A stretch of 64,000 nt of DNA from Bacteroidota bacterium (GTDB taxonomy: Bacteria > Bacteroidota > Bacteroidia > NS11-12g > UBA955): positions 29,977 through 93,976 of the forward strand of contig JAURGZ010000001.1 in assembly GCA_030833525.1 (NCBI GenBank), in the 5' to 3' direction. Below are positions 37,114 through 44,892 of this stretch, piece after piece (the stretch's first letter is position 1; each line of letters opens with the position of its first letter). The position numbers and the translations under genes were made by a program. The notes under the pieces were generated by a model. It saw only the letters and a program-made list of their open reading frames with translations, had not been told where the DNA came from and made no database searches.

Positions 37114-37121
37114 CAAAGATA
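37114..37121 (-). promoter_or_regulatory. -7 box of the large secreted protein
   Basis: TATCTTTG on the minus strand, exact TAnnTTTG, only 4 bases from the GTG start. Transcription would begin at or inside the start codon, so the mRNA is probably leaderless. Confidence 0.6.
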
Positions 37122-37156
37122 AAGGGTCAGAATTAGGGAACCATCGATTCGGCGAT

Positions 37157-37164
37157 TAATTTCG
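37157..37164 (+). promoter_or_regulatory. Probable -7 box of rocD
   Basis: TAATTTCG, one base off TAnnTTTG, 4 bases before the rocD ATG. The same octamer occurs just upstream of the tRNA-Leu gene. Confidence 0.4.
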
Positions 37165-37168
37165 AGGC

Positions 37169-38407
37169 ATGGAGAATAGCAGCTCAACCTACATAGAATT
37201 GGAAAATCAATACGGTGCTCACAACTACCACCCTTTGCCCGTTGTGTTGCAACAGGGCTTAGGCATTTGGTTGACCGATGTTGAAGGCAAGCGCTATCTC
37301 GATTTTTTATCTGCCTATTCAGCTGTGAATCAGGGCCATTGTCATCCCGCTATATTGGGGGCTTTGACTGAGCAGGCTCAGAAACTGACCCTCACCAGTC
37401 GGGCCTTTCACAACGATCAATTGGGTCCCTATGAGTCTTTCATGTGCAAAGTCTTCGGATTTGATCGTCTATTGCCAATGAACACCGGTGTGGAAGGAGG
37501 GGAGACCGCTGTGAAGTTGGCTCGCAAATGGGCCTATCAAGTCAAGGGGGTGCCCGAGAATCAAGCTCGAATTCTATTTGCAGAACACAATTTCTGGGGC
37601 CGCACCTTGGCGGCCGTGAGCAGTTCCAGCGATCCCGATAGTTTTGGAAATTTCGGGCCCTTTATGCCCGGGTTTTCGTTGATTCCTTACAACGATTTAT
37701 CGGCTTTGGAGGCTGAGTTGAAAGATCCGAACGTGGCGGCATTCATGGTTGAGCCCATTCAGGGAGAGGCAGGGGTTGTCGTTCCCGATGAGGGTTATTT
37801 GAAAGGAGTGAGGGCCCTATGCAGTCAATATAATGTCTTGTTCATTGCCGACGAGGTGCAAACGGGTCTTGGTCGCACCGGTAAAATGCTGGCTTGCGAT
37901 CACGAAGGGGTTAAACCCGATGTGCTGATTTTGGGTAAAGCCTTGAGCGGCGGTGTTTTACCCGTTTCAGCGGTCCTGGCTTCAAGCGAAGTGATGAATA
38001 CCCTGCAACCCGGCCAGCACGGTTCAACTTTTGGGGGCAACCCTTTGGCATGCGCAGTGGCCAAAAAGGCCATTGAGGTACTGTTGGATGAAAAAATGAT
38101 TGAAAATGCCGAACAGCGCGGTCAGCAATTCAGGCAAGGTTTGGCTCAAATGAATTCCAATTTGATTCGTGTGATTCGAGGCAAAGGATTGTTGAATGCT
38201 GTTGAAATTGTGCCCTTTGGTGACAACCGCACCGCGTATGACGTGTGCAAAGCCTTGATGAAGAATGGCTTACTCGCCAAACAGACGCACCAACACATCA
38301 TTCGTTTTGCGCCTCCCTTGGTCATTGATTCTGCTCAAATTGAACAAGCTCTCGCGATTATTGAACAAACGCTAATCGAGGTCCAAAAACCCGGTTACTT
38401 TGATTAA
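37169..38407 (+). CDS. rocD: Ornithine aminotransferase
   Basis: 412 residues, class III PLP-dependent aminotransferase. Motifs are the PLP-lysine region [37 protein letters not shown] with the cofactor Asp, [18 protein letters not shown] and [15 protein letters not shown]. The EGGE and lack of an acetylornithine-type context favour ornithine-oxo-acid transaminase, converting ornithine and 2-oxoglutarate to glutamate semialdehyde and glutamate. Length is normal. The gene ends 12 bases before tRNA-Leu, so read-through into the tRNA is possible. Confidence 0.92.
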   Translation: MENSSSTYIELENQYGAHNYHPLPVVLQQGLGIWLTDVEGKRYLDFLSAYSAVNQGHCHPAILGALTEQAQKLTLTSRAFHNDQLGPYESFMCKVFGFDRLLPMNTGVEGGETAVKLARKWAYQVKGVPENQARILFAEHNFWGRTLAAVSSSSDPDSFGNFGPFMPGFSLIPYNDLSALEAELKDPNVAAFMVEPIQGEAGVVVPDEGYLKGVRALCSQYNVLFIADEVQTGLGRTGKMLACDHEGVKPDVLILGKALSGGVLPVSAVLASSEVMNTLQPGQHGSTFGGNPLACAVAKKAIEVLLDEKMIENAEQRGQQFRQGLAQMNSNLIRVIRGKGLLNAVEIVPFGDNRTAYDVCKALMKNGLLAKQTHQHIIRFAPPLVIDSAQIEQALAIIEQTLIEVQKPGYFD

Positions 38408-38419
38408 TTTCGCACCCTT

Positions 38420-38508
38420 GCTCGGGTGGCGGAACAGGTAGACGCGCAGGACTTAAAATCCTGTTGCCAGCAGTGGCAGTACGGGTTCGAAACCCGTCCC
38501 GAGTACCA
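38420..38508 (+). tRNA. tRNA-Leu (anticodon UAA), CCA encoded
   Basis: Full cloverleaf: acceptor GCTCGGG / CCCGAGT (first pair G-U), D arm GCG/CGC with GGTAGA loop, anticodon stem CAGGA/TCCTG with loop CTTAAAA giving anticodon TAA, long variable arm TGCCA/TGGCA as in class II tRNAs, T arm ACGGG TTCGAAA CCCGT, discriminator A, then CCA at 38506-38508. The last A is also the first base of the next gene's ATG. TAATTTCG lies 8 bases upstream. Confidence 0.97.
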
Positions 38509-39530
38509 TGAAAAGATGGATAACCCTGGCCTGGGGTTTGTCTTTCCTCTGGGCTTGTCAGTCTTCGAAAGGACCCGACATTCGGATCCTGTCGGAGACT
38601 GATAGTACCTTGAGCCCTGAAATTCGCGCTCTTTGCAAAAAAATTGCCGACGATCCTACCGTCGCCGAATACTATTACCTGCGGGGCAATACCTTCTATT
38701 ACGAAGAAAATTACCGGGAAGCTTTGATCGATTTGCAGGCCAGTGTGAGCCTCAATCCAGAGCAACCCCTGTATCATTTTCGATTGGCCGAAACCTACCT
38801 GCAGAGCGATTCGGCCCAGTATCCGCAGGCTGCATTTCATTTGTCAGAAGCTTTGCGTTTGAAACCTGATTACGCTGAAGCCCAATACCAGCAAGCTCGA
38901 TTGTGGGTAGCGCGCCAAGAATACGATAAGGCCGCCGCTCCCATCAAAAACTTGAAAAACAACCCCGATTTTCGAGACAGAGCCTTTTTGTTAGAGGCAT
39001 TGTCTTTCCGCGAGCAAAAAGATACAGCCAAGTCAGAGGCAGTATTGGATGCACTGCTGCGTTTAAGTCCTCAGAATTACGATGCCAACATGCAAAAGGC
39101 CTTGATTCTGTTGAACCGACACGATCCCTTGTGCATGGAATGGCTCGACAAGTCGCTTTCTTTAGATGAATTGAGCGATGAAGCCCTGTATCACAAAGGA
39201 CTTTGGAATCAATGGAACGGTCAGTACGCCGACGCCATGGTTTTGTATGAAAATGCCAATCGCATCAATCCGGGTCATTTGTATGCGCGCTACAACCGCG
39301 CTGTCATTGAAAGTTTGTTCGAGAACTACCTCAAAAGCGAAGAGCATTGCAACCAGGTATTGGATATGGATGCCAATTTCTCGTTGGCTTTGGCTCTAAG
39401 AGGCTATTGCCGCGAAAAATTGGGCTATAAAAAAGCCGCTCAGTCTGATTACCAAGCGGCTTTGAAATTGGATCCATCGCTTTCCATTGCCCAAGAAGGC
39501 TTGGAAAATCTAGGAGAATCACTTCGTTAA
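38508..39530 (+). CDS. TPR lipoprotein starting on the tRNA CCA end
   Basis: 340 residues. MKRWITLAWGLSFLWAC is a signal peptide with lipobox, which fixes the ATG at 38508 even though its A is the tRNA's final base. The rest is TPR repeats: YYYLRGNTFYYEENYREALID, YAEAQYQQARLWVARQEYDKA, ALYHKGLWNQWNGQYADAMVL and LALRGYCREKLGYKKAAQSD. It should be envelope-anchored as a protein-protein scaffold. The 3' end overlaps the convergent lipoprotein gene by 12 bases. Its transcript must come from the tRNA unit or from a promoter inside rocD or the tRNA. Confidence 0.88.
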   Translation: MKRWITLAWGLSFLWACQSSKGPDIRILSETDSTLSPEIRALCKKIADDPTVAEYYYLRGNTFYYEENYREALIDLQASVSLNPEQPLYHFRLAETYLQSDSAQYPQAAFHLSEALRLKPDYAEAQYQQARLWVARQEYDKAAAPIKNLKNNPDFRDRAFLLEALSFREQKDTAKSEAVLDALLRLSPQNYDANMQKALILLNRHDPLCMEWLDKSLSLDELSDEALYHKGLWNQWNGQYADAMVLYENANRINPGHLYARYNRAVIESLFENYLKSEEHCNQVLDMDANFSLALALRGYCREKLGYKKAAQSDYQAALKLDPSLSIAQEGLENLGESLR

Positions 39531-39968
39531 GGTCAGGGTTTCAAAGATGGTGTAGGTAACGCCATCGATGTTGAATAGATAGTCGCGGCTCATGGTTACT
39601 TTGTCTGCAGCTACTGTTTCGATCTCCCAGCTGAAATTCAAGAAGTTTACCGTTGTGCCTTTGGGGTCGGGCATGCTCCAAGTCAGGGTGTTATCTTTCT
39701 CCGAGTTGCAAACGCTGTTCACCGTCAATTTCACTTGAGAAGTGCTGATGAATTCATACACGTCATCCTTCAAGCAGGGCTCCACGATGTTTTGATTCAC
39801 GCCAGGAAAACTTTCTGTAGAATCGGTCCAAGAGGTCAAGTGCCATGGTTGCATCATCAATACTTCTTGGTTGGTTTTCCCTTTAATGTCGATACCGCTG
39901 GGGTCTTTCTCACAAGCAGCCAAGGCCATCAAAGCCAATACCGCTGCTCCAAACAATGTTTTTTTCAT
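39519..39968 (-). CDS. Small lipoprotein, lipocalin-like
   Basis: 149 residues. MKKTLFGAAVLALMALAACEKD is a textbook lipoprotein signal. The mature part opens with LMMQPWHLTSWTDS and continues as alternating strands (DVYEFISTSQVKLTVN, VNFLNFSWEIETVAADKVTMS), the pattern of Bacteroidota lipocalin-like domains. Function unknown. TATCTTTG lies 7 bases upstream of its ATG. It overlaps the convergent TPR lipoprotein by 12 bases and starts 24 bases downstream of the end of tcdA. Confidence 0.75.
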   Translation of the reverse strand: MKKTLFGAAVLALMALAACEKDPSGIDIKGKTNQEVLMMQPWHLTSWTDSTESFPGVNQNIVEPCLKDDVYEFISTSQVKLTVNSVCNSEKDNTLTWSMPDPKGTTVNFLNFSWEIETVAADKVTMSRDYLFNIDGVTYTIFETLTLTK

Positions 39969-39975
39969 GGTAGGT

Positions 39976-39983
39976 CAAAGATA
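39976..39983 (-). promoter_or_regulatory. -7 box of the lipocalin-like lipoprotein
   Basis: TATCTTTG on the minus strand, exact consensus, 7 bases before the ATG at 39968. A TTG 22 bases further upstream, inside tcdA, could act as -33. Confidence 0.6.
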
Positions 39984-39992
39984 GAGATTTGC

Positions 39993-40721
39993 TCAAGCCT
40001 TTCGCAAGTCGTTGATGACTTCAGCCGCCATGCGCAGACCGAACAGGGCAGGCATGAAGGAAATCGTGCCGTAAAAAGACTTTTTGAAGTTGCTGCCATC
40101 GGTCAATTGAACGCTTTCACGGTTGATTTCTGAACCGTTGAAGACTACTTTGAATCCTTTGCGAATGCGGTGTTTGTTGAGCCGCTTTCGAATGGTACGC
40201 GCGAAGGGGCAATGATGCGATTTGGAGATATCAGAGACAAAAACGGCAGATGCATCGGTTTTTCCCCCTGCGCCCATAGAACTGATGAGCCGCTGCTTCT
40301 TTTCCATGCAGGTCTTGATCAAATACAATTTGGGGCTAATGGAATCGATGCAATCCATGACGTAGTCAAACGATTGAGATTCAATCAAGGCGATGGTATC
40401 ATCGGGGCGCTGAAAATGGTCGATGACATGGAGTTTCAACTGCGGATTGATATCCAGCAATCGCTCGGCCATGACCTCGGCTTTTTTGCGCCCTACGGTA
40501 CTCGTTAAGGCCGGTAATTGACGGTTTTTATTGCTTTTATCTACGATGTCACCGTCGATGACTGTCATTTGACCAACCCCAGCCCGGGCGATGAATTCAG
40601 CAGCAAAACTGCCTACCCCTCCAAGACCCACGATCAGCACATGGGCGGCATTCAGGCGAAGCAACTGTTCATTTCCAATGAGCAATTCGGTTCGTTCGAG
40701 CCAATCTAAATCTACCTGCAT
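39993..40721 (-). CDS. tcdA: tRNA threonylcarbamoyladenosine dehydratase TcdA
   Basis: 242 residues, ThiF/E1-like fold. The nucleotide-binding GLGGVGSFAAEFIARAGVG, the VIDGDIVDKSNKNRQ segment with its adenylation Arg/Asn, and DYVMDCIDSISPK match TcdA (CsdL/YgdL). The enzyme cyclises t6A to ct6A at position 37 of tRNAs using ATP. ISSMGAGGKTDAS and HHCPFARTIRKRL are typical of this branch rather than ThiF or MoeB. Divergent from the subtilase across a perfect palindrome. Confidence 0.93.
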   Translation of the reverse strand: MQVDLDWLERTELLIGNEQLLRLNAAHVLIVGLGGVGSFAAEFIARAGVGQMTVIDGDIVDKSNKNRQLPALTSTVGRKKAEVMAERLLDINPQLKLHVIDHFQRPDDTIALIESQSFDYVMDCIDSISPKLYLIKTCMEKKQRLISSMGAGGKTDASAVFVSDISKSHHCPFARTIRKRLNKHRIRKGFKVVFNGSEINRESVQLTDGSNFKKSFYGTISFMPALFGLRMAAEVINDLRKA

Positions 40722-40731
40722 ATGACAATGG

Positions 40732-40757
40732 CAAAGATAAGGCTTGCCTTATCTTTG
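40732..40757. promoter_or_regulatory. Perfect palindrome carrying two divergent -7 boxes
   Basis: CAAAGATAAGGC, two bases, GCCTTATCTTTG: 12-bp arms with no mismatch. The left arm holds TATCTTTG for tcdA (complement of 40732-40739, 10 bases before its ATG) and the right arm holds TATCTTTG for the subtilase (40750-40757, 4 bases before its ATG). The boxes are 10 bases apart, so both cannot be occupied by polymerase at once. Confidence 0.75.
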
Positions 40758-40761
40758 GTGC

Positions 40762-43020
40762 ATGTTCAAAAATGGGATAGGCCTACTGGTTTTTCTACTC
40801 AGCAGCGTTCGCGTGCTGGCTCAGAACCCTGTTCGAGAATATTCGACATTCTCACCCTCAACCGCCGTCTTGTTGGATTCAACGTTGGCGCCATCGATGC
40901 AAATATTGGTTGACGGTAACCTGTTAGCCTTGGCTTGGGTTACCGAAGATTTCCAAGCGCCCGGTGGGGTTGAAATTCGCTCCGAGTTCAATTGGGAAAT
41001 CGGGCGGGGTGTTTCCTTGAGCATTCGCCCCGAATCTTTGGCTGATTTGGTGAGAGATCCCGGCCTAAAGTACCTGGATGTCGGCTCTCGCATCAACAGC
41101 CCTCGGCCCCTGAACGATACATCTCGCATTCTTTCAGATGTAGACCGTGCCCATGCCGGTGCCCAAAACGGGTTGCCATCCAATTATACGGGCAAGGGTG
41201 TTTTGGTGGGTATAGTCGATATCGGCTTTCAAACCGATCACCCCACGTTTTACAATGCAGATGGAACCCAATACCGTGTTTGCCGTTTTTGGAATCAATC
41301 GGTAGCGGGAACACCGCCGCAAGGATACTTTTATGGGGCTGAGTTCAAAGACAGCGCAGCCATTGTGAAAAACATAGACCCTTGGCATTCCCATGGCACG
41401 CACGTTGCGGGCATCGCGGCGGGCTCGGGATTCAAGTCGCCTAACAACCGATACCGAGGAATGGCTCCTGAAGCCGACTTGGCTTTTGTCAACATTGCCT
41501 ATAAAAACGATAGCTTAGACGGAAGTGCACTGGGCGACTATATTGTTGCCAATCCGGCTATCATCGATGCGTATCAATACCTATTCAAGCTCGGGGAATC
41601 GCGCAATCAACCGGTTGTAACCAACTTGAGTTGGGGCATGCATACAGGGCCTCACGATGGAACGTCCCTCTTTGATTTGAGTGTCAATAGCCTGTCCAAC
41701 CAAGGTCATGTCATGGTTGGGGCAGCCGGAAATGACGCCAACAATGCCATGCACATCGGCTGGGAGGGGAATAATGCCTTAGATACATTTTACTCCATCG
41801 CTATTGATCGATCAAGAAACTATTACAAGCATGAGAGCGTCTACGTAGATATCTGGGGTCCCCGCAAAGTGCCCTCGCTATCGGTCCAAGTTTCCCTGGT
41901 CGATACGTTCGGGAATGTGCTGTTGAGCAGCGATTGGAACCAGGTTGGAGATTGTTTGAATTGCGGCTTGAGTTCAGAAGTTCTGGTCTCAGGCACTGAC
42001 ACACTTTGGCTCAGGTGGATGGAACAATACCCCAGCACGACACAAAAGCCCAACATTTGGTTGATGGCTGAGAGCAACGATGCCCAACGCCAGTACATTC
42101 GAATTGGGTGTGTAGGTCAAACTGTGCATGCCTGGAACAGCGGCCAAACTTATCGCTGGACCTCAGGCGGGTTCATCGATGGTCATAAGGGCAGTGCTTT
42201 TGGGAGCCAGTATGTAAAAGGAACTCGCTCTTTTTCAGTGGGTGAAAATGGAGGTTCAGGGCTTCAAACCCTCAGCGTAGGAGCTTATACCGCTCGAAAG
42301 GAATGGATTTCGGCTTACAACGGTTACAAAGCTCAAAATTGGCTCAACGTGGGAGAAATCGCCAGTTTTTCTTCCAACGGTCCCATGCCGCTTTCAGCCT
42401 TGAGTCCAAGCTCCGTTCACCGCATGAAGCCCGACATTTCGGCTCCTGGTCAAAATATCGCTTCGGCCTTGCACCGCATGCAGGTTCCGGCTTGGTTGAA
42501 AGATAACATTGTGTCGGTCGACAGTTGGAACGGTCAACCCGTTTACTACGTATTGTTTTCTGGAACATCCATGGCGGCGCCACACGCAGCTGGGGTAGTG
42601 GCTCTGTATTTACAGGCGAATCCCAAATTGAGAGCCGATGATATTCGCATGATTTGGCGTACGACCGCTCTTCGCGATTCATACACAGGTGCCGATTCAA
42701 ACTCGGTGTACGGCTTGGGTAAGATTCAGGCATTCGACGGAATTCAAGCAGCCACCAAACTCATGGCATGGGAGCAGGTGCATGCCAGCACGCGTTATTC
42801 AGCGTTTGTCGATGCTCAAGGGCAGCTGCACATACCCAGTATACGAGGCCTATCAGATGTGCGAATATTCAATTTGAACGGCCAGGAATTGTTGCGGGTA
42901 CCCCATTGGAGTCCCCAGCAAACCCTTTCCATGGAGTCATGGCCAGAAGGATTGTACCCGGTGCAATGTTTGGATGAAAGCGGTATACACCGCTTTTGGG
43001 TACTCAACTACAAGCTATAA
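40762..43020 (+). CDS. Subtilisin-like S8 peptidase with T9SS sorting domain
   Basis: 752 residues from the ATG at 40762. Signal peptide (GLLVFLLSSVRVLAQ). Catalytic triad: Asp153 in GILV-type GIVDIGFQTDH, His211 in HSHGTHVAGIAAGSG, and Ser in LFSGTSMAAPHAAGV near residue 600; the oxyanion Asn is in VGAAGNDANNA. About 120 residues between His and Asn to Ser are an insert with beta-rich content. The last 75 residues (VRIFNLNGQELLRV ... GLYPVQCLDESGIHRFWVLNY) form a type A T9SS C-terminal domain, so the protease is secreted across the outer membrane or attached to the surface. Monocistronic; T9SS core genes are not in this window. Confidence 0.92.
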   Translation: MFKNGIGLLVFLLSSVRVLAQNPVREYSTFSPSTAVLLDSTLAPSMQILVDGNLLALAWVTEDFQAPGGVEIRSEFNWEIGRGVSLSIRPESLADLVRDPGLKYLDVGSRINSPRPLNDTSRILSDVDRAHAGAQNGLPSNYTGKGVLVGIVDIGFQTDHPTFYNADGTQYRVCRFWNQSVAGTPPQGYFYGAEFKDSAAIVKNIDPWHSHGTHVAGIAAGSGFKSPNNRYRGMAPEADLAFVNIAYKNDSLDGSALGDYIVANPAIIDAYQYLFKLGESRNQPVVTNLSWGMHTGPHDGTSLFDLSVNSLSNQGHVMVGAAGNDANNAMHIGWEGNNALDTFYSIAIDRSRNYYKHESVYVDIWGPRKVPSLSVQVSLVDTFGNVLLSSDWNQVGDCLNCGLSSEVLVSGTDTLWLRWMEQYPSTTQKPNIWLMAESNDAQRQYIRIGCVGQTVHAWNSGQTYRWTSGGFIDGHKGSAFGSQYVKGTRSFSVGENGGSGLQTLSVGAYTARKEWISAYNGYKAQNWLNVGEIASFSSNGPMPLSALSPSSVHRMKPDISAPGQNIASALHRMQVPAWLKDNIVSVDSWNGQPVYYVLFSGTSMAAPHAAGVVALYLQANPKLRADDIRMIWRTTALRDSYTGADSNSVYGLGKIQAFDGIQAATKLMAWEQVHASTRYSAFVDAQGQLHIPSIRGLSDVRIFNLNGQELLRVPHWSPQQTLSMESWPEGLYPVQCLDESGIHRFWVLNYKL

Positions 43021-43077
43021 TGGGGTTGCATACTGGGCAAACCGTCGGATCTTGATGCGAACCGATTTTTATGCTGC

Positions 43078-44025
43078 CTAGCGAAGCGAGGCTTTGAATT
43101 CCAAGTAGGACTGAATGTGTCTTTCCTTTTTGGTGGGGTATATGTCATCTATGGTAACCATGACCCCTGTTTCTTCCACGTACCCAAAATGGTCGTTCAA
43201 TGCCGTTCCAAAGGTTTTCATGCTCGGGCTCAGGTTCATGTAACTGCTGAACAAAGGAGGCACATTCTCACCCAATGCTCTCACCCGGCTATTCAATAAT
43301 TTGAACCCTTCTTTGTAGTCCAATTGCTTCAATTCGCTGAGAAAATCTTGGCAATCATAGGTGGCCAATAGGGGATCATATGGCCGAACTAGGGAATCGC
43401 GATCGGGGAAATAATGATGCATGAAAGAGAGAATCAAATCGCGCGCTTCTGTTTGATAATCGCTGTACATGGTGATTTTCCCGAAGAAATAACGAATGTC
43501 AGGGTTGTCTACCACCAAGGCTCCCAAGCCGTCCCACAAATTGTCTAAGGAGAACAACCCCTGTTTGTTTTCGGCAGAAGGTTGAAACATGGGTTGGACA
43601 AAAGAACGACCCAGTTCGATGGTAGAGGGGAAATACTCGTTTTTCAGTTTTTCGCTGAATTCCAGAATCTCTGTGGTTGACAGGTGAAAGTTGCCCTCTG
43701 CATCTTGGTTATCGATGCAGCGAACAAAGCGGTATGCCCCCACAATTTCTTCTTTTTCAGGGTTCCATACCGCAATTTGCTGGTAGGCATAGGGGCCTTG
43801 ATCGAATTCGTCCAAGTCGCATGATTTGCCTGTACCGCCGCCGGCAGCTCGAAAGCTTAGCTCGCGCAGACGTCCAATTTCCAAGAGCAAATTGGGTTTT
43901 TCATTTCCATTGAAGATGTAGATTTCATTGTTCAAGTTGTTCGTGGGACGAACAAAGATCTCAGGCGTCAACTCGCTTTTGAGCAGCTGCCGATCAATGG
44001 GTTCAATGATTTCCGAAAACTCCAT
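43078..44025 (-). CDS. glsB: GlsB/OlsB-like N-acyltransferase (hemolysin-type GNAT)
   Basis: 315 residues. The family pattern is RLRELSFRAAGGGTGKSCDLDEFD near residue 52, then AVWNPEKEEIVGAYRFVRC and ELGRSFVQP, which match Acetyltransf_5/OlsB proteins. In Bacteroidota such enzymes put a 3-hydroxyacyl chain on the amine of glycine (GlsB) or ornithine (OlsB). The next gene upstream in the operon is a GlsA-like O-acyltransferase, so together they would make a phosphorus-free amino lipid. Which amino acid is used cannot be told from sequence. Last gene of the operon, 37 bases after glsA. Cytosolic face of the membrane. Confidence 0.72.
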   Translation of the reverse strand: MEFSEIIEPIDRQLLKSELTPEIFVRPTNNLNNEIYIFNGNEKPNLLLEIGRLRELSFRAAGGGTGKSCDLDEFDQGPYAYQQIAVWNPEKEEIVGAYRFVRCIDNQDAEGNFHLSTTEILEFSEKLKNEYFPSTIELGRSFVQPMFQPSAENKQGLFSLDNLWDGLGALVVDNPDIRYFFGKITMYSDYQTEARDLILSFMHHYFPDRDSLVRPYDPLLATYDCQDFLSELKQLDYKEGFKLLNSRVRALGENVPPLFSSYMNLSPSMKTFGTALNDHFGYVEETGVMVTIDDIYPTKKERHIQSYLEFKASLR

Positions 44026-44062
44026 TGTCCAAATCTACGAAAAGCTCCAGTTAGATGAAGGC

Positions 44063-44887
44063 TTACGGAAAGGGTGGCTGTGCACCGTCTTGCAAGGTGT
44101 ACACATAATCGCGCACTTGGGCGGCCCATTCCAGCGTGTTTTTCTCTGAATGAAATTGAGTATAAGCGATGGGAGCCCCAAATTGAACTCGAATGGTTTT
44201 CCCCGCTTGCTTGGTCATTTCATCGGGCAAGGTAAACATCTCCAAATTGGCTTTTATACCGAAACGCTTGCGCCATCGAGCTATGCGATAAAAGCGCGGT
44301 GAATTGAATCCATGAATGTAACAGGGTATGACCGATTGCTGGTATTGTTGGGCTTTGCTGATAAAGGCCTTGGTCCATGCTTGGTCCTCTATGCGGTCAC
44401 CCATGGGTCTTGAAACCATGCCTGATGGGAATAAGGCCAAAATGCCTGGGCTTTGGTATTCTTGATCGAGCATTTTCAAATGAGCTCGAGCGCTACTGCC
44501 AAATTTATTCACCCCAATGAAGTGTTTTTCCATAGGTTTTACCGCCATCAATAGGTCATTTACGATGATTTTACAATCGGGTCTTTTTTGTCCTATGGCG
44601 GCTACCAATGCCAGCCCGTCCAATCCTCCCAATGGGTGGTTGGCCGCCACAATGGCTGGGCCTGACTCGGGTAGATTTTCAAAGCCCCGTACTTCCAACT
44701 TGGCATTCAAGTAATCCAATGAGAATTGGGCAAACTCCAAACCAGTCATGGATTTGCCATGTTCCAAAATTTCATTCAACTCCCTTTGGTGAATGAAGCG
44801 CTCTAGCCAGGCCCATGCGAAGCCCGGAATCCAACGGGCTAGGGAAGGATTCTTGCTCGAAAAAGCCAATCGCACATCAACTCGCAT
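44063..44887 (-). CDS. glsA: GlsA-like 1-acyl-glycerol-phosphate-type acyltransferase
   Basis: 274 residues. The PlsC-superfamily acceptor motif appears as ANHPLGGLDGLAL, the variant seen in lyso-amino-lipid acyltransferases of Bacteroidota, with five instead of four residues between His and Asp. ALFPSGMVSR is the second block, and VIPCYIHGFNSPRFY the third. It would esterify the hydroxyl of the N-acylated amino acid. No strong membrane helix is present. It lies 5 bases after the phosphohexomutase and before glsB. General phosphatidate synthesis is less likely given the motif and the neighbour. Confidence 0.72.
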   Translation of the reverse strand: MRVDVRLAFSSKNPSLARWIPGFAWAWLERFIHQRELNEILEHGKSMTGLEFAQFSLDYLNAKLEVRGFENLPESGPAIVAANHPLGGLDGLALVAAIGQKRPDCKIIVNDLLMAVKPMEKHFIGVNKFGSSARAHLKMLDQEYQSPGILALFPSGMVSRPMGDRIEDQAWTKAFISKAQQYQQSVIPCYIHGFNSPRFYRIARWRKRFGIKANLEMFTLPDEMTKQAGKTIRVQFGAPIAYTQFHSEKNTLEWAAQVRDYVYTLQDGAQPPFP

Positions 44888-44892
44888 ATCCC

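Noticed and set aside
42977-42997. Hairpin AAAGCGGT / ACCGCTTT near the subtilase 3' end
   Set aside because: It lies in coding sequence before the stop and has only four T after the stem; probably chance.
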